DNA from: Ifrita kowaldi
Taxonomy: Eukaryota; Chordata; Aves; Passeriformes; Cinclosomatidae
Direction: 5' to 3'
DNA: 64,000 bases
Assembly (NCBI GenBank): GCA_013398055.1
Contig: VZRS01007666.1
Location: 124,001 to 188,000 of the forward strand
The notes beneath the pieces are model-generated. The model made no database searches, was not told the origin of the DNA, and saw only the letters and a list, made by a program, of their open reading frames with translations. This document shows positions 1-12,950 of the stretch, in pieces; position 1 is the first letter of the stretch; each line of letters begins with the position of its first letter. A program made the translations under genes and the position numbers.

Positions 1-1046
1 AAAATTGCTGCTTCACAGACAGAGCAGTTGGTCCTGTGAGTCATCAGAATATTTTTTTGATGACCTTTTTTTTTTTTTTTGCTCTGATTTCAAGCATGGC
101 TGGAGGTTGAAGCAACTCCTATTGAGTGGTGAAAACAAGGCCTCAAATAAGCTCCAGAACTGCTGATTGCATTGATTGTTTGGAACCTTTTAACAATGAT
201 GTTTTACCACAAATATAATGAAGACTTTCTTTTTTTACTTCACATTAAGTCTTTTAATTAGAGGACAAAATTTAGTTGCTACGTGTAACTTACTGTACCA
301 CAAGCTGTGCTGGAGTTAATACTGTATTAAACCAGTAACTGTTTCATTAACTGTATTAACAGACCCATAATCAGAGCATGGAAGTTTGATGTCTTCCTTT
401 TAATATCACTGCATTCCAGCTTTGTTTACAGCTTTATTGCCATAGCTGGTGTGTCAGCAGGTATTCTTACTTTATAGCATGCAGACCTTTTAATTGCCCT
501 CATTGTTGAGAAATTAATTTCTATTGAATTTGGAGAAGTGATAGCTGCTGAAGCGTGTAATCAGGTTGGGATGTATTTTGCAAGCACGAGCCCACGGCCC
601 CTGCTGTGACAGCTGCTGGGCCACCTTTGTGTCTTGCTGTGTGCTGCAGAGATATGGACATGGTGAACATCAAGAAGAAAGAAAGATGCTGGCTGGGTGT
701 CCAAGCTTTGCTCCTGCATTTGATGAGTAATTAGGTGATGTTAATGCTGTTGTGGTGGTTGAGATTACTCTTCCACTGAATGAAAGTAAACACCTATTTA
801 TCCTGCAGCAGGGTTGAACTCTGTGGGTTTATCTCCCCCCAAAATTACTTTTCCGGAATGAAATTTCTAGTGCTGAGTCATATTTTTTGAGATTTTTTTT
901 TTCCCCCCTCTCCTTCATTTGAATTTGTACATTAAATGGTTATTTGGTTTTTTTGGAGCACGCAATGTTGTATTGCTGTGTGTACCTCAAAAGTGAATCC
1001 CCCACCTGCTGTTGGTCAAGGACAGTTCTCCACCTGAGTCAGACAG
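1..1046. other. non-coding AT-rich stretch, possible 3' UTR of a minus-strand gene
   Basis: No coding frame is supported. The stretch holds T-rich runs (for example T15 at 66-80) and ordinary AT-rich sequence. If the minus-strand frame ending at 1047 is a real terminal exon, this would be its 3' UTR and flank. A minus-strand AATAAA (TTTATT on the plus strand) lies at 433-438, about 610 nt past the stop. That hexamer is common by chance in AT-rich DNA, so this link is only an inference. Confidence 0.3.
433..438 (-). promoter_or_regulatory. candidate polyadenylation hexamer AATAAA
   Basis: The canonical AATAAA reads on the minus strand within GGCAATAAAGC. It lies about 610 nt downstream of the stop of the minus-strand frame at 1047-1508. 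No clear GU-rich element follows it. It is plausible as the poly(A) signal of that candidate gene but is not evidence of one on its own. Confidence 0.2.
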
Positions 1047-1508
1047 TCAGAGCTGTTGTATTTCACTTTTGGGTCCAAACCCCTTGAATTTGGATGACTG
1101 CTGATACCATTTGTAGCACTGTGACTGGTTAGTGTAATGGCATTCCATAAAACTGAAAGTGCCTGGGAGATACCAGTGATTAAGATGTTTGTGTGAGTCT
1201 TTTCTAGGAAATGACTTAAGAAGGGATCTGAATAATTGGCTATAAATACCTAAAGAATCCAAGAGGCTTGGGAGAGTAGTCATGGGTGACTGGAAAGGCA
1301 CACTGATAAGTTTTTCCAGGCGACTTTGTAGCTGATGAATAGGTGCCCTATGATAAAAACTTGCTGGATTTTGAACTTGGTAAAAACCTAAGTTCTCTGG
1401 GACACCGTGGGGAATATACACTCGGTTAATCTTTATTCCTTCTCTTTTGCATTGAATATGTAGGAGTTCTGGGAGCCAGCGTTCACAGTAATTCATCAGC
1501 TTTTCCAT
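1047..1508 (-). CDS. candidate 3'-terminal coding exon, unknown protein
   Basis: This is a 153-codon open frame ending in TGA, in otherwise stop-rich AT DNA. Its composition is protein-like: mixed charge, many aromatic residues (motifs such as YCERWLPELL near residue 7 and YIPHGVPENLGFY near residue 31), six Cys, and no low complexity. The C-terminus is polar and ends EIQQL. I do not recognise the family. There is no membrane segment or signal peptide. The first ATG follows an in-frame TGA 6 nt upstream, so the frame is either entered by splicing or begins here. A possible acceptor is AAG|CTG at 1500/1499 (phase 0), but its pyrimidine tract is poor; cacacag a little upstream would include the stop. 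It could be the last exon of the same minus-strand gene as 41262-41491, a separate small gene, or a decayed pseudogene with a damaged 5' edge. Confidence 0.45.
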   Translation of the reverse strand: MEKLMNYCERWLPELLHIQCKREGIKINRVYIPHGVPENLGFYQVQNPASFYHRAPIHQLQSRLEKLISVPFQSPMTTLPSLLDSLGIYSQLFRSLLKSFPRKDSHKHLNHWYLPGTFSFMECHYTNQSQCYKWYQQSSKFKGFGPKSEIQQL

Positions 1509-4500
1509 TTGATTTCATGGAGCCTGGCTGTGTGACTGTCAGCAGATCCCCTGCCACCCTCTCCCGTGGGGTGACCTGGCTGAGTGCTCTGCTCTGGGTC
1601 ACTTTCCTGCTGCTTCTGGAACTTGTGGGGGCTCAGCAGAGGGGATCAGCGACTCTCAGGCACCACTGAGAAGGATTTTTGTCTCAACCCACAAATTTTT
1701 CTCACTGTTACTCCGTGGATTCTCTCCCCCATCCCGCTGGGGGAGTCTGAGCTGCGGCCGGGGTTAAACCACGCCACGCTGGGAAGATTGTTAATCTCCT
1801 TCACCCATTGCTGCTGTTCTGCCTTCTGTCATTGATAAAACCTCACTTTAATACCAGAGACAGGGAAATAACCCCCCAAAATGCTTTACTATCTCTGGAG
1901 GAAATAGGGGTTTTATTTTCTGTATAAACACTGAAGAACTGTGTGCACTGCCACTGCGAGCACCACCTGTAGTTAAATGGCTGTTGTTTCTGCAGAGAAC
2001 CAGGAAAGCTCTATTTTCCAATTACAAATGGGAAAATCCGCAGGGTGATATTGGATTAATTGACAGGCAGCCATGCATGAGTAATCCTGCACTTCCAAAT
2101 GTAAATAACAAGTGCTTTGGAACAGTTAGAATAAAGATTTTATATTTATTGAAATTAATCCAAAACTCTGAGCTGTGTCTGTACACAGTAAAGAAATAAG
2201 TGATCATTAAACAAAACCCACAGCCTTGTCTCTGCTGCACAGAACCTGTGTACCAGCCTTTTTAAAAAATCATTGTTGGAGTAATTGCTTTTCTTTCTGC
2301 TTTAGCATAGAACAGCTCCCACATCACAGTTTAAAATGGGAAGAAAAATATGCTTTAAGTGGTTTTACTTAACTAATTACACGGTTAGGCGCGTAATTTA
2401 AATAAAATGGCTTGATTTGTTAATAACTTGTTTAAATTAATAGGGGGGGAAAAAAGTGCTCCAGCAGTTTGTCTTATACCCCTGCAGTTTCACACGGAAT
2501 ACCATGTTTAATGTGGCAACTGACTTTGAGGGAGTAATACACCACCAGCAGCAAAAAACCAACAAAACAAAGAGATATTCTAGCCCTGGCACGATGTATT
2601 TCTCTTCGTCACAAAAATAAACCAAGGGAAGGAAATCACACTACGTGTGCACAGTTTTATTCTGTTTACTTTTATGCAAATCAGGCTGTTGCGGGGAAAT
2701 TTGTTGTAAACTCCAAGACAGACTAATTTGATATTGTCCCAGAAAGATGTACACTTGAATATTTAACAAAAGCAACAATGCCAGTGAATAGATGACATTA
2801 AAAGTATTACTTTTGCATAATTTATGTTCAGTGGTGCCGATATCAGGCTTCACTTCATCACCTGCTTACACAGAGAGTGCTGGATGTTTCAAATCTCATT
2901 AAGCTATTTATTCATTGTAATGAATGATTTTAATGTACTGTATTAAGGTTATGCCACACTGCACTGTTCAAAAATCCATCTTACTGTACATATTTTAATG
3001 TTTGCAGTCAAATTAATACCTTTATTACTGCCTCAATGGTTGAGTGGACACTATTCATACATTAATCATTGTTGTCTCTGCTTCATCCCACTCCTTTGCT
3101 CAAGTTTGTAATGCCACATTCCTTGATAGAGATGTAATGATCTACCCATCTGTGTGCAAAGCCTGATTCCAGAGGCTGGACATCATGTTACTCAGGTGTT
3201 CTTAGATCCACAAAATGTATGGTATTTCCATGCACCTTGTCAGAAATACATTCAATTTTAAGGCAATAAAAAGTGCACATCATCCAGCAGCCTCTGCTAA
3301 CTTCCCCTCCAAAATCCTTCATATTGTTGTCTGTACACAGCAAAGACAGGCAATAATACTTCGTGGCACCAAGAGCAGGCAGTTTAAATTGAAGTTCTTC
3401 TAGTCCTACAATAAATCTGATCAGATTTTAGATTTAGGTGCATTTTAAAAACATGCCAAGTGCCACTATTAGTGTGGCTGATAGGGATTTTGTACCTTAC
3501 TGTTAACATAGCAAAGGGCAGGTGTCAGTCTTTACAGCTGAACTTGCAAATTATATATATTCACTTGATATGCCTTAATAAATAATGTTTTTTGAGTTTG
3601 TCTGTCTCTTCCCTGGAGTTTTTTCACTTGTGGTTCTTTATCACCCATTCAGTGTTTGAAATCCCAACCATGTATATGGTGATTGAAAACTGTTCATCTG
3701 GGACGGGGGGAAAATAAGAGTTAAAAGTTGTGTTTTACTGGAAAATGATTGTGGAAAATTTGGTTAAGTGGGCTTCAGATAACTAAATACTGATTCTGGT
3801 CCTAAGACTGTGAATGATTGCGATGGCAAAGACTTTAAGAAAGCCAGCAACGTCAGAACATGAAAAGCAAAGCTTCAGCTTGGATTGTAGCTAAACTGAC
3901 TGCCCAAATGTTAATTAACCAAAATCAGAGTTTCTCTCACAGTAGTTAAAATTAGTAGTAGCAGCAGCTTTTAGCCTAAATGAATTCCTTAATAACTTCA
4001 TGTAGTGCTTGTGTGTTATAACAATATGAGAATAAAGAAGGTTTTTCCTCAGAAGTTGTTTCCCATCATTAGACAGCAAAATAATGCTGGAATGGGTGGC
4101 ACTGCCTGTGGGACAGGATATTCCATCCCTGGGCAAGAAGTAAATGCTGCTCTGTCTCAGCCCTTTCCAAGGCAGATTATCAGCACCTGGTTTCTAGGTC
4201 GTGGCCTGACATACAAATACACTGCTGTAATTTAACAGAAAATACTTCTGAAGAGCACAAGGAAAGCCTTGGAGACTGGCAGGTTCCTTAGTTTGCATCT
4301 CACTTCCCAGCGTGTGTCAGTGTTGGGGATGCTCATCACTGGCAGGTTGAAATTGGATCCATATCTGTGGTGGCATTGTCCACTTTGGTCCAGGAGGACT
4401 GCAAGCAATTCCAGCTGGGGGAAGGACAGTAGAATTCCTGTTCTTCTGAGTATGCCAGTAAAGTTTGGAGGCAGAGAGGTGCAGCTGGGCTGGCGCTGGT

Positions 4501-7500
4501 GTTTTCTAGTGCGGCGTTATTTATGCGTTTAAAAGAGCAAAGAGAATTAAACCTTCTCTGCCCAAAAATTTCCCCTAATTTCTAAGCAGTGTGCTGCTAA
4601 GAGGCATTAGAGAAGTTCTTGGACTCCTGATAGTTTGCAGGATCAGGCTCTTTGGGAGTTTACCCTGGGCAGATGCACACAGCATTGGCATGCTGCTCAG
4701 CAAGCTGAAAGAAATCCCAGTGATCCCAAATTTGGGCCAGGTTTTCTCCTAGTTGACAGAATGTCAGTGAGCCAGGGAAGAAATTTAAGGGGGTTATCTT
4801 CTCAAGATATTAAGCTCTTCCAAGCTGACAGCTTTGTTGCAGAGGTCAGCTAGGAGGAACAAGAAAGAGGCCCTGTGATCCAAAGATGGGCTGACAGATA
4901 TGATTCCTTTTCCCTTTATTGAATTATAATGTCAGTGGTTGTGTCCCATTACTCCTACGAGACTGGAAACCTCCATCTGAAATTGGAAAAAAATGGATTT
5001 CACTTGGTAAAGACAGATTTTTTTTTTGTTTGTTTGTTTTTTTGTTTTTGTTTTTTTGTTTTGTGTTCACAACCACTCTTCAAGGTAGCTCAGGTATGAG
5101 GCAGCGTGTGGGCTGGGTCTGGCATTGTGGAACAGAAACAGAGGGAATGCAAACCCTGAGGATATGGGGTGTTTTTCCCAGTGATGAATCTGCAGAGTCA
5201 TCATCCTTGTAGCCCCCAAACAAAGGGGTTTGTGTAGCTCAGTTCAGGAAACGCAAAATGATAGTTTTTATCTGTTTGGTTGGGACTGTGTTTGAAGGCA
5301 AATCAGATACAGTTTTCCTAGGTAAAGTTTCTCCCTGGTTGCATGGTTGATAAAAGTCTTTTCCTAGTCTGGTTTTCTATCTCATTCCTTTCACTTTACT
5401 TGCTGCATGTGCAGCAGAAAGGTCATCTTGCCTTTTGTGCTCTGCTTTTGTTGGTGTTGGCTCCATTTTGACAGAGCTGCATCATCAGCTATGAGCAGCA
5501 GCCTTCTAATGTATTAAAGAGAAGAAAATACGTAGGAAAACTGCCCTGAGTGTACACAATTACTTTGGGTGACATTATGTTCATCAAAGATAATTGGCAA
5601 GTTTGAAAGTGCATTTTTGATCTATATATGAAATGCCCAGTACAGTATGGCTAATACAGTAAATATGTGCAGTGTTTAAGCTTTCCCAGTGACAGCTCTG
5701 CTCACTGAGTAATGGGATCAGAGAAGAGTGAATAGAACCACCCAATTTCTCTTCTCCAGTCCTAAAATCTCTTCATAAAACTGGAAAGGTAATTTCAGCC
5801 ATCAGAACAAAATGTGTGAATTAACTAGTTATATGTCAGAACCATTTTTTGTGACCTCATTTGTCATATTACAGTGTGCTTTGAGTGGCCAAGGTGTCAG
5901 AAGCTTATAGGATCAGGCTTATCTGGTTGACTGTGGTGGTAATAATGTGTACAGTGGCTGTCTGGAGCAGCTGAGCTGAAGGCAGACTCATTCTGTAGGG
6001 TTCCTTGTAAGAGAAGAATTCGTTGAAAAGAAGACTGATAAATACACAGCGTGTTGGTGTTCTTGAAAGAATCTATATAAATATTGGAAATAATGAAGAA
6101 TAGAGAAGTTCATTAGAAAAGTAAGTCTTGTGATTTAGCTCTGAGTCCCAGGATTTGTGGATAGGTGAAAACGTCCTGACTTTTCATAATTCCCCCACTC
6201 CCCCCAAGTTAACTGTGTAAGTATATGATGTCCCAACCTTTGACAGCTCTTTACTCTCCTTTTCAGAGAAAAAACCCTAAGTTTTTTCTGGAGTTTTCAG
6301 TTATCTGATCACGTAACGAAGGCAAACATCCCCCAAGAGCTGCAGAGAGAGGCCGAGGTGCAGCGCGTGTCAGGGCGTTTTCCCAGCGAAGCATTGCTGT
6401 TGGAGCAGCTCGTACAAACATACAAGAACCAATGCCTTGAAACGTGGGAGAAGGTTCAGAGGAGGTTTATTTGAGGGAAAAGGGGAAGTGTAAGTGCTTG
6501 GCTTTGGCTCCTGGAGAGCACATTAACTGTGACAATAGCAGGTGATGAAGACAGCCCCGGCGCGGGCGCGTGGACCCTCTGGATTGTTGGCAGAGCACTG
6601 CTGGGAGCACCAACAGCTTTTCCATGGTGACTGATTGGGCACAGGCACTTCTGTCATTCCTGCAGTGGACCAGAATGGCAGCCTCCTGTGTCCTGTAAAA
6701 GTGGTGAAAGCTCTTTAGCAGAGTGAGAAAAAAATTAGGAAGCGGTGAAATGAGTCCTGTGTAAGCTGGAACGCTTTTCATGGATGCTTTCAGTACAATT
6801 TCACCTGTAGGGCTTGGGAAGACACCGCGCACAACTTTTTGAAGGCAAGGCAGTGGATGCTTGTAGTTTGTAGTTAGATCTCAGACAGATATTCTATAGA
6901 AGAAAAATCTTGGGGTTTTTTTGTAGGGAGGCCAGTAAGTTTGATTTTAGGGAGAGATGATGTGTAATTGTTTCTGATACCTGCAAAGCTAAAGCAAGAA
7001 GAACGTTATTGCATCCATGAAGGTTCTTCTCATGAGAAGAATTCTTGCATGACTCTCACAGTACGTCCTGGCTGCTATTTCAAGCTAATAGGGATGTTTT
7101 ACTAAGGCACGCTTCTGGGAATTGAAAGAAATGTGGCATGAAAGAGGTTAAATCAATACCCAGATTTTCAGAAATGTATTTCAAAAAGAATTGTAGCAGT
7201 TGATTTTCTCCATTTTTCAGGGAGGTAATGAAAAATGAATGGGAAGACTACTTAGTACTTCATGTCTGATAACTCAGAGAGCATATATACAAAGCTGTAG
7301 TCAATTTTAAAGGCATTTGAGGAGTGATGTATTTATGGATGAAGGCTGCATGGACGGTGTCCTTGGCTGTTCTGTCTGGAGCAGGGTGTGTGGGTGTGGC
7401 AGTGTATGCTGAATTCTGGTTTTTTGATACCTTCATGCCACTGACCAAACCTTCCTGATGCTTTTTTTATTTTCTCTGATATTCCATCTTGGTGCAGGGA

Positions 7501-7815
7501 GGTATAGACAGAGAATTGGGGGCTGCTCTTGAACACCTGCAGGCAGGTACTTTTTACGGAGCTAAATAAAAATGCTCTGAAGTTAAGAGATGACTGACAA
7601 CCTACATTCATAACCTCAGTTTTAGTGCTTCCTACCTTTTGAATGTTTCATTTTGCAATTTTTACATTCTTTTAATGCATTTCTTCTGCATGTAGGTGGA
7701 CAGGAATAACAGACCTTACAGGCATTATTTGGGAGTGGTGTTACTCTGAGGGTGACTCTGTTTTATTTTAGTGTTCTCACAGGGGTAGTGTCTTTTTGTT
7801 TACTCTAGCATGGAT
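1509..7815. other. non-coding stretch, no supported gene
   Basis: I see only short chance frames here. Contents worth noting are a T/G-rich low-complexity tract at 5019-5063 and small CpG clusters near 6340-6390 and 6550-6575. A minus-strand frame at 6467-6832 has a fair acceptor (ccctacag) but no convincing donor. The rest looks like ordinary intron or intergenic sequence. Confidence 0.5.
5019..5063. repeat. T-rich low-complexity tract (TTTG)n/(T)n
   Basis: Runs of T are interrupted by single G residues (tttgtttgttt...). This is simple low-complexity sequence, and the plus-strand frame crossing it is phenylalanine-rich for that reason alone. Confidence 0.8.
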
Positions 7816-7914
7816 ATTAATTGCACATTAATGCACTATATGCACAATATAATGCATTACTGTCATGTGGGTAATGTTATATTACATATATAATGCATTA
7901 ATGTGCAGTAATTA
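7816..7914. repeat. long imperfect inverted repeat (hairpin, about 45-nt arms)
   Basis: The left arm (7816-7860) and right arm (7871-7914) are reverse complements with few mismatches and small gaps, around a 10-nt spacer tgtcatgtgg. The cores GCACATTAATGCA (left) and TGCATTAATGTGC (right) pair perfectly, and CATTAC/GTAATG close the loop. A transcript of either strand would fold into one long stem. It could be a MITE-like remnant with AT-rich ends, a hairpin small-RNA precursor, or a palindrome made by template switching. I recognise no known miRNA seed. Confidence 0.8.
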
Positions 7915-8500
7915 GCTAGGTCTTCACTTTGAGGTCCATCACAAATTCTTTAGCTACATGAATTCAATTCATCAAGTAATTTCATGAAATCTTAACCTCT
8001 ATAGTGACTAAAGGAAGCCTTGCTGAGAGCTGGAACATTTTTTGGATAGGACTATTTATCCAAAGTTCTATTATTAGCCTAGAAAGAAGGGCTCACCATG
8101 TATTTTTATTAAAAATGACAACGTACTTAACATCTTTAATGAAAACTAACCATTGTGATATGAATTTAGAAACCCTGACACCTTATTTTATAGAAATGAA
8201 GTCTCCTAGTATATTAAAATTAACATTTTTTAATAACAAAAAGTGATATAGTCCACTGGAGTAGGACTAAATTTATCTTATGATTGTACTTGTCATGGCT
8301 TTGAGTATTTATTGAGTAGTTTTAAAAGTTCATTAAACTCAAGAGATTAAATATTGCCCCGAGCAGTGCTCCATAAAAGAAAAAATATAGTGCTATTACT
8401 TGGTAAAATGTTGTGCTATGTTGTTAATTTAACTCCCCTGAGTTCTCATCTTCTGACTCAAAAGACATTTTTTCGTACTCTTGAATGTGACATTTTCCAT

Positions 8501-8780
8501 GAGTCTCGGTCGTCCTGGGCTGTTGGTCTGAAAGGGCTCCCAGGGCAGCTCCCTCCTGCAGGTGCTGTCCGCGGAGCTCCCGGTGGGATCCTGTCCGTGG
8601 GGTGGGATGCTGAGCCTGCCCCATGCCCAGAGGGGGATCGTGCTCACCTGGGGAGTGCCAGCCCTGCTCCGTGATTGTGGGAGCTCTGGCCGAGCTGCAG
8701 CTTCTCCAGGACAGCCCTGGGTGAGCACAGGGGACGCCTGGCTTTCCTCGAGCGCTCCCGAGACTCCTGCCAAGGACTCT
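8501..8780. other. GC-rich, CpG-containing block
   Basis: The block stands out from its AT-rich surroundings, with several CpGs (tccgcgg, ctcccgg, gagcgctcccg). Frames are open on both strands through it because stop codons are AT-rich, so I do not call a gene. It could be an orphan CpG island, an old GC-rich repeat or a biased-gene-conversion patch. Confidence 0.4.
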
Positions 8781-11700
8781 GCTCCTGCCTTGGCTGTTTT
8801 CTCCAAGAATACACCTTCAAGGCCCTCCACAGGCATCGTGTTGCAGATTCTCAGACTGAGAGCGTGTGTGTGGGGAGCTGTGTAAAATGGCTTTAAATAA
8901 CGCAGCTGGTACTGCATGGGATCACTCACACGTCCAGAGCAATGGAGTAGGAGCGTCCGGGGCCAGGATTGACGTGCTCTTCTTTGGCTTTCACACAAAT
9001 TTCAGACAAATCATAAGCTCCTTTATTTCTAAACAATTTAACATCATTTGCAAGAGATGGTTCTGAGCAGAAATCTTGTTATACTTTCTGTAACTTAAGT
9101 AAAAGATCTCTAATTTCTAACACATACTGGTTTTTAAGAGATATTCTAGAAATAGAGCATAAGATTTCCTTATTTGCTGATGTGCTTTGTATTTTGTGGG
9201 CCCTTGAGTTTCTCTTCCCTTTCTCCTTACGTAGGTGGTTGAGAGGTTTCTTTAATCATTATTTGTAACCCCCAGATCCATGTGTGCAGACATGAGGTAG
9301 GAGGATATTTTTCCAGTTCTGTGTGTTTGTGCAGCAGCCCTGCCTGGGGATGCACACATTACGCATGCATGCCAGGCAGGATATGTGTGTGTAAATCACG
9401 GATTGATTTGAAAATTAAACTTGCTGGCCCTCTAGCAATATCTAAGTTTACAGTGACAAAACAATAACGGGGAATTAGAGAGAACCTCTCCTAAAATCAA
9501 ATCAGGCTCTTGTTTTGCAGCGAGTAATTAGATTGCAGTTTGTTTCATTGCAAAACTCACCACGGCCAGTAAATTAAACTATCACTTGTCTTGCAAAAAT
9601 AGTTGCCTTTGGACTATTTGACTGTGGCCTTTCTTTGCCCATATTTTCCGGTTTTGTTACCAAATGAAATTAAGTTTTACATTAGAATTACATTTAGCAG
9701 CTGCTGCTGTTAAATTTGTAGTCTCGGATCTGTTACACAATTTACTCAGGGCTTTATTATGAAATTTAACCTATTACTGATCTCTCTAATAATGCTATGT
9801 GTCTTGGGACAACCTGAATGCACCAGAATGAGCCCTGAATGAATTGCCTTATACATGAGGTAACAGTCTAATAAGAGTTGTAGGATAGAAAAAACAATGT
9901 ACAGCTCATCCTTTGCCATTGTATGCCTTCACCTCCTCTGAGCAAAATTTGTATATCAATTAAAGGAGTTACACAGGATATTCCCATTTATCAACCAGTT
10001 GCCCTTTTCTTGTTACTAATGCATTTGTTTGAGCCTCAAACATGTTTTTCAGTTGTGAGATGTATCTTCTGTCTGTACAAATAAACACGAGCTTTAGCCT
10101 TTAGCGAGATACTTGAAAAGGAGATAAATACATGTTTAACTCACTAAGTTATGCAGAAAAATGACAAAACAAAATTGGATGATGTTGTATTGCCTTTCTA
10201 TATGCAGGGGGCATGGGAGATGCAGCTCTTCAATGTGCAGCTAATAAAAGCTGATGTTTGGCCATTCAATGTATCAACTCCTGTGCGCCTGGCAGGCTTT
10301 AGATGGCTCATGGAGAGTTTGGGAGATGTGCAAGTACATGATAACTTTTTGAAAATGAAGCATTTCACAGCTGCTTGTTGCTGTGCTGAAGCTTTAACCT
10401 CAGCACAGACATATTTAGAGGCTGATCTGACTTAGTTCTCATCCTCTCTTGTTGACCTCGCTTACTGTCCCACCTGCAGAACCATGGGGCTGTCGGTGCT
10501 CACAGAATCCTCCTCACCAGCACCATCAGATGCTGACCCATGACTGAGCATCTTGCAGCCCATGGGTGCGCTGCCAGTAATTAGCCCTGTGCTTTGTAAA
10601 CTCTGGATAATTAATTCCTGGGGTTTTTTTCTTTTTTTTTTCTTTTTTACTGTGTATGGACTGGAGTGTTGGTCAGCCTTTGAGTGCTGTGCCAGAATTG
10701 AGGTCAGTCCTGTTTGATGATCACTCCTGGTGTGCAGTTTTACACAGTAGCAGTGTTTTTTCCTTGGAAATGGCTGGGGGAGAATTTATGCTGTGAAGCA
10801 GGGGGGGACTGAGGCTTTTATCAAGGTAGGAGAGTTGTTTGGTTTCACTGCTGACTTTTTTTATTATGAGCTTATATTAGAACCAGATAGCTTTGTGGAA
10901 ATGGTCAAAGGATCAGTAAAATTGAATAGTAAATTTTGCTGTGGTAAAATCAGTGTGGAACAGTAGTTATGATTTGATGGCATGCTCGTCACAAAATACA
11001 GAGGTGTTTGTTTCAGCCTGATCAAAATACAAGATTGGAACCCTGTTGGAACAAACTGCAGGTTTATGCTTGTTATTTTATGATTTATAATATAAAATGA
11101 AAACTCTACTGCAAAACCTTTCAGGTGAGAATTTATTTTCACGAATAACTCTTCACAATGTAGAGTAAGTTCTGAAATGCCAACGTACTCATAAGTTAAA
11201 TATTCAATTTTCAAGTGGCTTTGATGCATTAAGTAAGCAAATTATTTCTGCGTGCTTTTTTAATTAATTTAGCTCATGCCAACCCTAGCATTCAGAGTTG
11301 TGGTTCCACCCCTGGCAAGGTTAGGTTCAGAAAGACAGGAGCCCCACTATTTGAAGTGGAAGGACTGGTTTAAAATGGGATGCTGGACTGCAGGTCCAAA
11401 CTTCCATCAGTTGGTTCTCTCCACTTAAGTAGTGCTTATATGGTCTCAACTATTGATTTTGCTGTTTAAAGTAAAATATGAATGTTACAGAAGGCAACCT
11501 TTAGAAAATATGGAGATCTTCATGTTGTTGTTTTTTAAATTATTTTCTTGAAATATATAAATGGCAACCATGGAAGATTAAAATGTTAGTGATAAGTACT
11601 GCTTTCACTTGCTATTGACCATAAAGCTTATGGAGTTGTAGCAAATATCAAGCTGGTTTAAATTGGCAGCTTGACAATGAGAGGATATTTGCTGGTTTAT

Positions 11701-12388
11701 TCTTTTGCCTGATTCCATTCATTTGACCCAATCTTCTGTGTAGCAGTAAGAACAAGAGAATTCCATTTTACTTTGAAAAGTGAGCTTTCCCTTTTTTCCC
11801 CTCCATGTAGGCAATAACATTGCAGTGGCTCAGTATCCTTGACAATACCATCTTTGGAAGATTGAGCTAATTTATTTAATTTTCACAGTTAGCACACTCT
11901 GTCACAATGGTGGGTTGCTGTCACATTCAACATCAGAAAGATTTTACGCTTCTCAGCATTTCAGAAATGGCCAGTGACATTAAAGCTGTAGATAGCACCT
12001 GGCTTGGAGGTAATTCTTTGAAACTTAATTGTAATTACGATGGTTGCAAAGAAGCTACCTGATGATTCTTGATGAGAATTGCACAGGGAGATGGTAAAGC
12101 TGTCAGGTGCGGGATGGCTTGAAGGAGAATTTGCTCCTTTATGGTTTTATTCCAGTTTTGTGGTTTTACTGTTCCTTTATCATCTCTTTAGTGCCTTATG
12201 TGTATATAGCCCACTTGAGAGAAAACTGCAGATGTAGTCAGAGATTAGGATGCTTCAGAAAGTCCATGGTGTGCAATATATCGTGGGTGCACGAGATTTT
12301 TTTGAGTGGGGACCTTCTGTAGTTGGTTTATGCTTAGTTGAAGTCGAAAGACCCAGTGCAGCTCAAGTGAGTGCACTGAGAGAGAGAT

Positions 12389-12430
12389 CATATATTTATA
12401 TATGCCTCTATGTATATATATATGTATATG
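12389..12430. repeat. AT/GTATA microsatellite
   Basis: Alternating TA with interspersed TG/TC units (tatatttatatatg, then tgtatatatatatgtatatg). Simple repeat. Confidence 0.8.
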
Positions 12431-12519
12431 GTATTAAAGGAATGGTTATCTTAGGGAAGCACAGGGCTGATGATATCTTGGCTTTTATCAAATTCCCCTG
12501 TTGGAGAGGAGCCTTGGAA

Positions 12520-12950
12520 GCCCAAATGCCCTGGCTGGGCAGTCTGGCTGATGAAGCAGCCCTGGCACAGGCTGCACGGAGCAGTATGGAAGCCGTGGTG
12601 TTTGGAAATGGACTGCAGGGGATTTGGAGGTCAGAACTGAGCATCCAGTGCCGGCATCAAGGATGGTTTTCCCGAACAGCTGAGGCTGGTGATGCCCAAC
12701 AGGCATGGAGAGCAGGAAAGGGCAAGCAGTGCCGAGGATCCCATGGGCAGGACGGGCTCTGCAGCACCCGAACACCGGGTCAGAGAGTCCAGACTTTGCT
12801 GGGAGTGCAGCTCACACGTAGCCAGGGAGGTGGGAAGCAGCACATGGATGGATGCACAGGAGATCAGAGGTGTGAGAGGGCTGCTGAAGGCTGGAAGGAA
12901 AACAGGCCTGAGGAATTGCTCCTTGGCATTGCCTGTGGGCAAGATTGAGC
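12520..12950. other. GC- and purine-rich block of unknown origin
   Basis: About 430 bp are markedly richer in G on the plus strand than the flanks. Frames are open on both strands over the same interval, so chance openness is the simplest reading. I see no known repeat consensus. It could be the body of an unrecognised old repeat. Confidence 0.3.

Noticed and set aside
6467..6832. Minus-strand frame with acceptor ccctacag
   Set aside because: The acceptor is fair but no usable donor or sensible stop context was found, and the 3' half crosses a CpG-rich patch with low-quality peptide text.
8429..8998. 189-codon minus-strand open frame
   Set aside because: It lies over a GC-rich patch where several frames on both strands are open together, and the peptide is Pro/Ser/Gly-rich with no recognisable motif. 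Chance openness explains it.
10208..10435. Plus-strand frame after a good acceptor (cctttctatatgcag)
   Set aside because: No adequate donor follows before the stop, and the peptide is unremarkable.
12250..12948. 232-codon plus-strand open frame, the longest in the window
   Set aside because: It runs through an AT microsatellite (a YIYICLYVYIYVY stretch) into a purine-rich GC block where minus-strand frames are open too. No splice sites or family motifs support it.
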